A stretch of 37,454 nucleotides of DNA from Bacteroidales bacterium (GTDB lineage Bacteria; Bacteroidota; Bacteroidia; Bacteroidales; UBA10428), in assembly GCA_016938235.1 (NCBI GenBank), contig JAFGVA010000101.1:1-37454 (forward strand), written 5' to 3'. Position 1 is the stretch's first letter, and each line of letters begins with the position of its first letter. Positions 9,431-18,568 of the stretch are shown here, in pieces. Below the pieces are notes generated by a model. That model ran no database searches, was not told the origin of the DNA, and worked only from the letters and a program-made list of their open reading frames with translations. The position numbers were made by a program, and so were the translations under genes.

Positions 9431-9462
9431 TAGATATTATAGATTAGTAAAATCAGCATATT

Positions 9463-11652
9463 ATGACTGAAAAAGATCCTAAAGACTCTGTTCAGAATGA
9501 ACAATTCGGTTCTACCGAAAATACGAATGATGAAACTTTTGACAGCTCCACAAAAGCTCAGGAGAACAAGGCGCTGAGTGATCATGAACAAAGCGCTGAA
9601 TCTGAATCTGAATCTGAAACAACAGAAGAAACTCCGGAAGAAACTCCGGAAGAAACTGTTGTACCTATTACTGAATCAGGAGAAAATACATCTGAAGGGA
9701 AAGAAGTAACCGCTCCTGAAGCAGAAACCGGTTCTGATGCAACAGCAAGTGTGGCTGAAGAAGGTGATAAAGTTACTGAGGAAACAAAAGTTGTTGCACA
9801 ATCCGATGAGGAAATTACAGAAAACAATACTGACTCTGCAAGTATTCCTTCATCCGAACCTGTTGAACAGCCCACTAAAAAAGTGGGAGAATCAAACGAG
9901 AATAAGGTCCAAGACCATCTTCCATCATTAGCCGAAATTGACTTTTCGAAGCTTACTAAAGAAGAACTGGTTGACCGATTAAAATTATATATTTCAGAAT
10001 TTCCGATTGAACAAATAAAAGACCATGTCGAAACCATTCGATCTGTTTTTTATAAAAAACATAACGAGGAAATTGCTGACATTCACAAAAAATTTATTGA
10101 CGAGGGGGGCACCGAGGAAGACTTTAAAGTAGAAGATTCGCCGGTTGAAATTGCCATAAAAGACCTTATTAATCTATATCGCCAGAAAAGAGACGAGCTT
10201 TCAAAATCGCAGGAAGAACTGAAAGATGTTAATTTAAACGCTAAATATGAGATTATTGAGGCCATAAAAGAACTGATTAACAGCCAGGAGTCTTTGAACC
10301 AGACCTTTCAGGACTTTAGAAATCTGCAGGACAGGTGGCGCGAAATTGGCCCTGTTCCCCAAAAGAATGTGAAAGACCTGTGGGAAAATTATCATTATCA
10401 TGTTGAAGCATTCTACGATTATATAAAAATTAATAAAGAACTCCGTGACCTCGACTTCAAGAAAAACCTGGATGCCAAGCTTACTTTATGCGAAAAAGCA
10501 GAAGAATTATTAATTGAACCATCAGTTGTTGAAGCTTTCAGAAAACTGCAGGTTTTGCATGATCAATGGCGCGAAATCGGTCCAGTTCCTGCTGATAAAA
10601 GAAATGAACTTTGGGAACGCTTCCGTGATGCAACTTCCAAAATAAACCATAGGCATCAGGAATATTTTGTTAACCTGAAAGATGAACAAAAAAACAACCT
10701 TCAGGAAAAAACTGCTCTCTGTGAAAAAGCTGAAGAAATCGCGGCTGTTGAGATAGACAACGCCAAACTTTGGGAAGAAAAATCGAGAGATCTTATAGAA
10801 TTACAAAAAGTCTGGAAAACAATAGGCTTTGCTCCTAAGAAACATAACACCAAGATTTATGAACGATTCAGGGCTGCATGCGATAAGTTCTTTAATCAAA
10901 AACGTGAATTTTTCGCCAGCAACCGTGAAGAACAAGAAAACAATTTACAGCTAAAAACAGAGCTCTGCATTCAGGCTGAAGCTTTACAAGACAATACCGA
11001 TTGGAAAAAAACCACAAATGATCTGATAAAACTTCAGAAACGGTGGAAAGCTATCGGACCTGTACCAATGAAGAGTTCTGATAAAATCTGGAAACGTTTC
11101 AGGGCTGCATGTGATACATTCTTCAACAACAAATCAAAATTTTTCGAAAATATCGATTCGAGATACGAAGACAACCTAAAACATAAAAACGAGCTTATTG
11201 AACAAATTAAAAACTTTGAACTCTCAACTAATATTGAGGAAAACCTAAAAAAGCTGAAAGAATTTCAAAGAGAGTGGTCCGAAATTGGATTTGTACCCAT
11301 TAAGCTTAAAGACGAAATTCAGGAAAAATACCGCGAAGCCATCAATCAAAAATTTGACCAGCTTAAGGTTGACGATAGTAAAAAATCGGTTCTGAAATTC
11401 AGAAGCCGGATTGAAAGTATAGCATCGAAACCTAATTCTGAGAAACGACTGTCTATGGAGCGCGATAAATGCTATAACAGACTAAAACAACTCGAAAATG
11501 ATATAACTCTTTGGGAAAACAATATCGGATTCTTTGCGAATTCGAAAAATGCAGAATCGATGATTTCTGATGTGGAACAAAAGATAGAATCGGCAAAACA
11601 GAAGATTGAAGACCTGAATGAGAAAATAAATATTATAGACGATTACGATTAA
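9463..11652 (+). CDS. DUF349-repeat coiled-coil protein with acidic N-terminus
   Basis: 729 aa in two parts. Residues 1 to about 150 are low-complexity, rich in Glu, Thr and Ser, strongly acidic and probably disordered. The DNA contains a 12-bp repeat (GAAGAAACTCCG, two full copies and a partial one at 9625-9657) and three TCTGAA units just upstream. From about residue 280 on there are roughly five helical DUF349 repeats of about 70 aa, each with a W(R/K)xIGPVP or W(K/S)xIGFxP signature (RWREIGPVP, QWREIGPVP, VWKTIGFAP, RWKAIGPVP, EWSEIGFVP). A coiled coil closes the protein. There is no signal peptide, so it is probably cytoplasmic. The biochemical role of DUF349 in Bacteroidota is not known to me. 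It stands alone, 136 bp before pyrG. Confidence 0.88.
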   Translation: MTEKDPKDSVQNEQFGSTENTNDETFDSSTKAQENKALSDHEQSAESESESETTEETPEETPEETVVPITESGENTSEGKEVTAPEAETGSDATASVAEEGDKVTEETKVVAQSDEEITENNTDSASIPSSEPVEQPTKKVGESNENKVQDHLPSLAEIDFSKLTKEELVDRLKLYISEFPIEQIKDHVETIRSVFYKKHNEEIADIHKKFIDEGGTEEDFKVEDSPVEIAIKDLINLYRQKRDELSKSQEELKDVNLNAKYEIIEAIKELINSQESLNQTFQDFRNLQDRWREIGPVPQKNVKDLWENYHYHVEAFYDYIKINKELRDLDFKKNLDAKLTLCEKAEELLIEPSVVEAFRKLQVLHDQWREIGPVPADKRNELWERFRDATSKINHRHQEYFVNLKDEQKNNLQEKTALCEKAEEIAAVEIDNAKLWEEKSRDLIELQKVWKTIGFAPKKHNTKIYERFRAACDKFFNQKREFFASNREEQENNLQLKTELCIQAEALQDNTDWKKTTNDLIKLQKRWKAIGPVPMKSSDKIWKRFRAACDTFFNNKSKFFENIDSRYEDNLKHKNELIEQIKNFELSTNIEENLKKLKEFQREWSEIGFVPIKLKDEIQEKYREAINQKFDQLKVDDSKKSVLKFRSRIESIASKPNSEKRLSMERDKCYNRLKQLENDITLWENNIGFFANSKNAESMISDVEQKIESAKQKIEDLNEKINIIDDYD

Positions 11653-11688
11653 TTAGAAACAAAATTATCTGAATTAAATTAAATATTT

Positions 11689-11696
11689 TACTTTTG
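11689..11696 (+). promoter_or_regulatory. -7 element upstream of pyrG
   Basis: TACTTTTG exactly matches TAnnTTTG and lies 92 bp before the pyrG start. No good -33 TTG is at the right distance. The sequence running on from its end, TTTGCGAGTCT (11693-11703), is repeated exactly at 17765-17775 upstream of another gene. Confidence 0.45.
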
Positions 11697-11705
11697 CGAG
11701 TCTAA

Positions 11706-11743
11706 ACCTGTTTAATCTGAGCTGTGATATCAGTTAAGCAGGT
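11706..11743 (+). promoter_or_regulatory. Hairpin in the pyrG leader
   Basis: ACCTGTTTAA (11706-11715) pairs with TTAAGCAGGT (11734-11743) with one G-U pair. An inner CTGA/TCAG stem (11717-11720 with 11730-11733) extends it across a one-base bulge. It lies in the would-be 5' leader of pyrG and is followed by T-rich but not run-like sequence. It may be a leader structure, or a weak terminator of the preceding DUF349 gene; the sequence does not decide. Confidence 0.4.
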
Positions 11744-11785
11744 ATTCTTGTTTATTAATGTTTTAAACAATATTAAAACCCGTAA

Positions 11786-13390
<1,605 letters not shown>

Positions 13391-13406
13391 TATTTAACCA
13401 ATTAGA

Positions 13407-15284
13407 ATGGATAGAAATTCAATATTAGGGATTGTAATAATAGCAGCAATTTTTATTGTTTTTGGAGTTATTAATAAACCCAGCCAGGAAGAACAGGCAA
13501 GAATAAAGAGACAACAAGACTCAATAGCAACTCTCCGACAACAACAGGAGGCTGAAGTTAATAAACAGATAAAAGAACTTGAAAAAACAAGGGCTGCCAC
13601 AGACTCCCTGGCAAGAATTAACAAAGCTGAAAAATTAGGCGATTTCGGTCAGACAGTATATGGTGAAAATGAATTTTACACCATTGAGAATGATTTATTA
13701 GTTCTTAAGGTATCAAAAAGAGGTGGCAGACCATACTCAGTTATGCTTAAAGAGTATCGCACATACGACTCTTTACCTTTAGTTCTTTTTGACGGTGATT
13801 CAACTGTTTTCGGTTTGAACTTTTACAAACAAAACCATGCAATATCAACCAATGATTTATTTTTTAATGTTGACAGTTCATATTCCGAAGGAATTATAGT
13901 TTCAGATAAGCCCGAATCACTTATAATGAGACTTCCCTCTGAAACGGGTGAATATATGGAATTTGTTTACACATTATCACCAGGTTTATACGAAGTTGAT
14001 GTTGATATTAATTTTGTGGGCATGGACGGTATTACAGGTTCAATGCCTAATGCATTAGACTTACAATGGGAAATATTTTCTCCACGACATGAGAAAGGCT
14101 GGAAAAATGAATCGAACTATACAACCCTTTATTATAAACCTTTCAATGAAGATGTAGATTTCTTCAGAGCTCAGGGGAGCAAAGGACCTAAAGAAGAAGA
14201 TATACCAACAAAAGTTGAATGGATTGGATACAAAGGGCAGTTTTTTGCTTCGGTTATTATGTCTGAAAAAGCTTTCGAGAACGCAAGGGTTCAATCAATT
14301 AATATGCCTGAGGAAGGTAAATACATCAAACAGTTTAAATCAGAAATAGGCTTACCCTTTGTGCCAGAAACAAAAACAATTCCGGTAAAGTTTTATTTTG
14401 GCCCTAACAAATTCAAGTTACTTAAAAAACAATATGACGAGAAGAAACTTCACGATATGGTTTCGGTTGGTCGTGGTATTATCAAGTGGATTAACCAGGG
14501 TTTAATAATTAACCTGTTTAACTGGTTACACAAAGGCATTGCAAATTATGGTCTTATTATTCTAATCTTGACTTTAATTATCAAGATAATGTTGCTTCCG
14601 TTAACATTTAGATCTTACATCTCGCAGGCAAAGATGCGGGTAGTTAAACCAATGGTTGACGAAGCCACCAGTAAAATTCCGAAAGATAAAGCCGTTGAAC
14701 GCCAACAGGCAACAATGGCAATATACAAGAAAGTGGGTGTTAGTCCAATGGGTGGTTGTTTACCAATGGTTCTGCAAATGCCTATCCTTTTTGCTATGTT
14801 CCGCTTCTTCCCTACTTCAATAGAGTTAAGACAGCAAAGTTTTCTTTGGGCAACAGACCTTTCAACTTATGATTCAATTTTTGAATGGTCGCAACAAATA
14901 CCCATTCTGAGTAATATTTATGGTAATCACATCAGTTTATTCACTATTCTGATGACCGTTACTACCCTGATAACCATGAAAACAAACAGCAGTGCTCAAA
15001 TGAACGACCAGGGCATGCCGGGCATGAAAACCATGATGTATATTATGCCTGTGACATTCATGTTTGTTTTAAATAATTTCTCAGCTGCACTTACCTATTA
15101 CTATTTCCTTGCAAACCTTATTACTTTTGGCCAGAACTATCTGTTCAAACTATTTGTAAATGAAGATGAAGTTCTGAAGAAGCTTCAGGCAAAAAAGGCA
15201 AAGCCTAAGAAAAAGTCAAAATGGCAACAACGTATTGAGGATATGCAAAAAATGCAGCAGCAACAAATTAAAAAACGTCGGTAA
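13407..15284 (+). CDS. yidC: Membrane protein insertase YidC
   Basis: Inserts proteins into the inner membrane, alone or with SecYEG. It has an N-terminal membrane anchor (residues about 5-22), then a long periplasmic domain (to about 355) of the Gram-negative type. The conserved insertase core follows, with membrane segments near 365-405 (IANYGLIILILTLIIKIMLLPLTF), 450-465, 505-525 and 545-585. The core has the family sequences RSYISQAKM and MGGCLPMVLQMPI. The tail is very basic (KAKPKKKSK...KKRR), as expected for ribosome contact. At 625 aa it is typical for Bacteroidota. It lies 16 bp after pyrG and is followed by a strong intrinsic terminator. Confidence 0.97.
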   Translation: MDRNSILGIVIIAAIFIVFGVINKPSQEEQARIKRQQDSIATLRQQQEAEVNKQIKELEKTRAATDSLARINKAEKLGDFGQTVYGENEFYTIENDLLVLKVSKRGGRPYSVMLKEYRTYDSLPLVLFDGDSTVFGLNFYKQNHAISTNDLFFNVDSSYSEGIIVSDKPESLIMRLPSETGEYMEFVYTLSPGLYEVDVDINFVGMDGITGSMPNALDLQWEIFSPRHEKGWKNESNYTTLYYKPFNEDVDFFRAQGSKGPKEEDIPTKVEWIGYKGQFFASVIMSEKAFENARVQSINMPEEGKYIKQFKSEIGLPFVPETKTIPVKFYFGPNKFKLLKKQYDEKKLHDMVSVGRGIIKWINQGLIINLFNWLHKGIANYGLIILILTLIIKIMLLPLTFRSYISQAKMRVVKPMVDEATSKIPKDKAVERQQATMAIYKKVGVSPMGGCLPMVLQMPILFAMFRFFPTSIELRQQSFLWATDLSTYDSIFEWSQQIPILSNIYGNHISLFTILMTVTTLITMKTNSSAQMNDQGMPGMKTMMYIMPVTFMFVLNNFSAALTYYYFLANLITFGQNYLFKLFVNEDEVLKKLQAKKAKPKKKSKWQQRIEDMQKMQQQQIKKRR

Positions 15285-15303
15285 TATTTAAAAACTATAT
15301 CAG

Positions 15304-15340
15304 CCCCGGTTTGTTTGCTACAAATCGGGGTTTTTGTTTT
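15304..15340 (+). terminator. Intrinsic terminator after yidC
   Basis: CCCCGGTTTG (15304-15313) pairs with CAAATCGGGG (15321-15330) over a 7-base loop with one G-U pair. It is followed directly by TTTTTGTTTT (15331-15340). This is a textbook rho-independent terminator 20 bp after the yidC stop. Confidence 0.92.
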
Positions 15341-15351
15341 ATTTAATATAT

Positions 15352-15426
15352 CGTCATACCTGCGCAGACAGGTATCCATCATTATTAAGTGTTCTCCAAC
15401 CAATCCCTTTCTAAGAAGGGATGACG
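15352..15426. repeat. REP/MITE-like two-hairpin element (75 bp)
   Basis: The element begins CGTCAT and ends ATGACG, a 6-bp terminal inverted repeat. Inside are two similar hairpins, each with a 7-bp stem and a 6-base loop: ATACCTG/CAGGTAT (15356-15362 with 15369-15375) and ATCCCTT/AAGGGAT (15403-15409 with 15416-15422). This is the layout of REP pairs and small non-autonomous elements mobilised by REP-associated HUH transposases. It sits between the yidC terminator and lysA and encodes nothing. Copies elsewhere in the genome would confirm it. Confidence 0.65.
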
Positions 15427-15515
15427 TAATCGATGCCCATTTGAATACAGAACGACTAAAAGCAGGAAAACCAATAACACTATTCTTTTATATCTTTACC
15501 TGAAATACAAACTTT

Positions 15516-16754
15516 ATGGAATTAATCAACAACAAATACCAGATAGATACTATTGATGTAACAAGACTTCCTGAGAAATATGGCTCCCCGGTGTATGTAT
15601 ACAGCACAAAAAAAATGACTGAGCAATATAACAGGCTGAAAAATGCTTTTAAAACGGAGGTTGATCTTCGAATAAACTATGCCTGTAAAGCGCTCACCAA
15701 TATCAATGTATTAAAGCTGTTCAAATCGCTTGGTTCCGGCCTGGATGCTGTTTCAATACAAGAGGTAAAACTTGCCTTGAAAGCCGGGTATAAACCAAAA
15801 GATATTCTGTTTACACCCAATGGGGTGTCGATGGAAGAAATAGACGAAGGAATAAAACTCGGTGTGCACCTGAACATTGACAATATTTCGATACTGGAAC
15901 AATTCGGAGATAAATATGGTGGGAAGGTTCCTGTTGGCATACGTTTAAATCCACATGTTATGGGAGGAGGAAACCTAAAAATCTCTACCGGCCATATCGA
16001 TAGTAAGTTTGGAATTTCGGTCTATCAGTTGCCCCACCTTTTGCGGGTTATCGAAACCAACAAAATGACAATTGACGGCTTACACATGCATACCGGATCC
16101 GATATTCTGGATGTTGAAATATTCATAAAAGCTGCAAATATTATTTTAGAAACAGCAAAAAACTTTAAAAACCTGAATTATATCGACCTGGGTAGTGGCT
16201 TTAAAGTTCCGTACAAACCCGATGATTATTCTACAGATATCGAAGAATTCGGAACAGAAATAACAAAAGCCTATACAGCATTCTGCAAAGATTATGGTAA
16301 AAAGATAACACTGATGTTTGAACCCGGTAAATTTTTGGTTAGCGAGGCCGGCACATTCCTTGTTAGGGTTAATGTTTTGAAACATACACTGGCAACTGTT
16401 TTTGCCGGCGTTGACAGCGGGTTAAACCACCTGATACGTCCCATGTTTTACGATTCCTATCACCATATTGTAAATGTTTCAAATCCTTGTGGCAGGCAAA
16501 GAATATACACGGTTGTTGGGTACATTTGCGAAACCGACACCTTTGGCTGGAACCGCAAAATTAGTGAGATAACCGAAGGCGATATTCTTGCTTTTAAAAA
16601 TGCCGGAGCGTATTGTTTCTCCATGTCATCAAATTATAATTCAAGGTTCAGACCTGCCGAAGTTATCATTCACGAAGGAAAAGATTACCTGGTTAGAAAA
16701 AGAGAAGAAATGGAAGATTTGCTAAGAAACCAGATTGAGATAGACTTCAAGTAA
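15516..16754 (+). CDS. lysA: Diaminopimelate decarboxylase
   Basis: PLP enzyme (alanine racemase fold III) that converts meso-diaminopimelate to lysine, the last step of lysine synthesis. The PLP lysine is K58 in NYACKAL. Further family elements are GSGLDAVS (about 74-81), HMHTGSDI, the phosphate-binding glycine-rich LGSGFKVPY, the FEPGKF segment, the CETDTFG segment from the partner active site, and the GAYCFSMSSNYN segment near the C-terminus. At 412 aa the length is normal. A TATCTTTA box at 15491-15498, one mismatch from the -7 consensus, lies 17 bp before the ATG. The dehydrogenase gene begins 13 bp after the stop, so the two probably form an operon. Related decarboxylases (for example of carboxynorspermidine) are less likely. 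Confidence 0.93.
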   Translation: MELINNKYQIDTIDVTRLPEKYGSPVYVYSTKKMTEQYNRLKNAFKTEVDLRINYACKALTNINVLKLFKSLGSGLDAVSIQEVKLALKAGYKPKDILFTPNGVSMEEIDEGIKLGVHLNIDNISILEQFGDKYGGKVPVGIRLNPHVMGGGNLKISTGHIDSKFGISVYQLPHLLRVIETNKMTIDGLHMHTGSDILDVEIFIKAANIILETAKNFKNLNYIDLGSGFKVPYKPDDYSTDIEEFGTEITKAYTAFCKDYGKKITLMFEPGKFLVSEAGTFLVRVNVLKHTLATVFAGVDSGLNHLIRPMFYDSYHHIVNVSNPCGRQRIYTVVGYICETDTFGWNRKISEITEGDILAFKNAGAYCFSMSSNYNSRFRPAEVIIHEGKDYLVRKREEMEDLLRNQIEIDFK

Positions 16755-16767
16755 AAACACTAACACC

Positions 16768-17715
16768 ATGAATAACATAAATATTGCATTTCTTGATGCG
16801 TCAACAATTGGCAAGGTAAAAGCTATCGATAAAATCAAATCAGCAGGAAATTACAAATCCTACGAACTAACAAAACCTGAGGAACGAATTGATCGAATTA
16901 AAGGAAACCAGGTTATAATTACCAATAAAGTAATTATCGATAAAGAAATTATGGATGCCTGTCCGGATCTTAAGCTTATCTGTATTTCAGCAACAGGTAT
17001 GAATAACGTTGACCTTGACTATGCCGGAAAAAAAGGAATTATTGTTAAAAATGTAGCCGGTTATTCAACCGAGAGCGTTGCTCAATCTACTTTCTCGATG
17101 TTGTTGGGCCTATTAAACAATATAGTGTATTACGACCGGTACGTAAAATCGGGCGAATACGCAAAAAGTCCGATTTTTACACATCAGGGCCGAAGTTATT
17201 ATGAATTGAAGGGAAAACAGTTTGGCATTATTGGGCTGGGAACTATTGGAAAGCGTGTTGCCGAAATCGCCACCGCTTTCGGTTGTAAGGTTGTTTATTT
17301 TAGTACTTCCGGCAAAAATATGGATGCTTCCTACCCTCACTTATCATTCGATGAAATGCTAACAAGTTCAGACATCATTTCTATTCATTGTCCGCTGAAC
17401 GATAAGACCCAAAACCTGTTTGATTATGAGCAATTCAAACAAATGAAATCATCAGCAATACTTTTAAATGCCGGAAGAGGAAAAATCGTGAATGAAACAG
17501 GCCTTGCAAATGCATTAAATGATAATCTAATCGCAGCCGCCGGACTTGATGTTCTGGAATTTGAACCAATTAAAGCCACCAACCCTTTGCTTAGATTAAA
17601 AAACCCTGAGAAACTACTAATAACACCTCATATTGCATGGATTAGTGATGAGTCCCGCGAAAAACTGGTAGAAGGTGTATATAATAATATTACTGAATGG
17701 ATTAAAATGTCTTAA
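16768..17715 (+). CDS. D-2-hydroxyacid dehydrogenase (NAD-dependent)
   Basis: NAD(P)-dependent oxidoreductase of the D-isomer 2-hydroxyacid family (glycerate, phosphoglycerate and hydroxypyruvate type), cytoplasmic. The Rossmann loop is GLGTIGK (residues 156-162). The catalytic Arg is R237 in NAGRGKIV, the Glu lies in the DVLEFEP segment (261-267) and the His is H288 in TPHIAW. At 315 aa it has only the two core domains and no ACT domain, so it is not the classical long SerA. The exact substrate cannot be read from the sequence. It follows lysA by 13 bp. A weak hairpin with a T6 run lies at its stop codon. Confidence 0.9.
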   Translation: MNNINIAFLDASTIGKVKAIDKIKSAGNYKSYELTKPEERIDRIKGNQVIITNKVIIDKEIMDACPDLKLICISATGMNNVDLDYAGKKGIIVKNVAGYSTESVAQSTFSMLLGLLNNIVYYDRYVKSGEYAKSPIFTHQGRSYYELKGKQFGIIGLGTIGKRVAEIATAFGCKVVYFSTSGKNMDASYPHLSFDEMLTSSDIISIHCPLNDKTQNLFDYEQFKQMKSSAILLNAGRGKIVNETGLANALNDNLIAAAGLDVLEFEPIKATNPLLRLKNPEKLLITPHIAWISDESREKLVEGVYNNITEWIKMS

Positions 17716-17739
17716 TTGTGATATCTACAATTATTTTTT
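17713..17739 (+). terminator. Weak intrinsic terminator after the dehydrogenase gene
   Basis: TAATTGT (17713-17719) pairs with ACAATTA (17727-17733) over a 7-base loop and is followed by TTTTTT (17734-17739). The stem has a single G-C pair and overlaps the stop codon, so strength is doubtful. Confidence 0.35.
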
Positions 17740-17818
17740 CTGAAATTAGTATTTACATTTTGTATTTGCGAGTCTTATTTGTACATTAGTTGCCTCTTAG
17801 AAACCCTTTTTACATTTT

Positions 17819-18562
17819 ATGAAACCAAAACCCTGTTATTCGATTTGGATATTTATATTTTTTTTACTTATAGTCAATACGACTTATAGCCAGTCGACTT
17901 CTCCTGACAATCAGCTAATTGAAGAGTTAAATAACGACGTTAAAATTAAATATGGCTCAAACCAGGCTATGGTAAATGGTATATTATACGAAAGTAAATA
18001 TAACAGAGATTTAGGCCATCCTTTCATCGATAAAGAAGAATTTACACTTGAATCCATTGTGATTCAGGATGAATTATACGATCAGACAAAACTAATGTAC
18101 AACATTTACGACCAGTCTGTTGTAATTTTATACGATAATGCTAAAGGAGAGCAAATCAGATATGTACCATCAAATAAGTATATTTCGTTATTTACCCTAA
18201 ATAACAGGGTATTTAAAAAAATGAATATTGGTGGTTTTCAGGATATTTTCTTCCAGGAAATCTATTCCGGAGAAAATGTTAGTTGTGTTTATTACTGGTA
18301 TAAGCAAAGAGAAGAATCTTACCACCAGAGAACCTTTGTTACATTCCAATATCTCGATCCGAAAACAAAACGCTACCTGATTATTCAAAATGAGCTTCTT
18401 AAATACAATTCGAAATATAAATTTGTCAAACTATTCCCGTCCAGGCTACGTAGCGACATTTCGGCCTACATAAAAACCAACAAAATCAAACTAAAAAAAT
18501 CTTCAGATTCCCAGGTTAACGAACTGGTTAATTATTGCGATAAACTATTAAATCAACAATAG
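17819..18562 (+). CDS. Secreted protein of unknown function, first gene of the receptor unit
   Basis: I do not recognise this family. The 247-aa product begins with a clear signal peptide: a basic start, then a hydrophobic run at about residues 9-21 and a likely cleavage after TYSQ. It is therefore periplasmic or outer-membrane associated. The rest is rich in Tyr, Asn, Lys and Ile, has no Cys pair or repeat that I can see, and no T9SS tail. A region around residues 75-165 appears beta-rich. The receptor gene starts 6 bp after its stop, so the two are almost certainly co-transcribed and may work together. Upstream, the 11-mer TTTGCGAGTCT at 17765-17775 also occurs next to the pyrG -7 box and may be part of a promoter. 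Confidence 0.75.
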   Translation: MKPKPCYSIWIFIFFLLIVNTTYSQSTSPDNQLIEELNNDVKIKYGSNQAMVNGILYESKYNRDLGHPFIDKEEFTLESIVIQDELYDQTKLMYNIYDQSVVILYDNAKGEQIRYVPSNKYISLFTLNNRVFKKMNIGGFQDIFFQEIYSGENVSCVYYWYKQREESYHQRTFVTFQYLDPKTKRYLIIQNELLKYNSKYKFVKLFPSRLRSDISAYIKTNKIKLKKSSDSQVNELVNYCDKLLNQQ

Positions 18563-18568
18563 AATAAA

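Noticed and set aside
9582-10037. 151-codon open frame on the minus strand, opposite the acidic N-terminus of the DUF349 protein
   Set aside because: It is Ser/Val-rich low complexity that mirrors the Glu/Thr repeats of the real gene; no start signal, domain or conservation pattern supports it.
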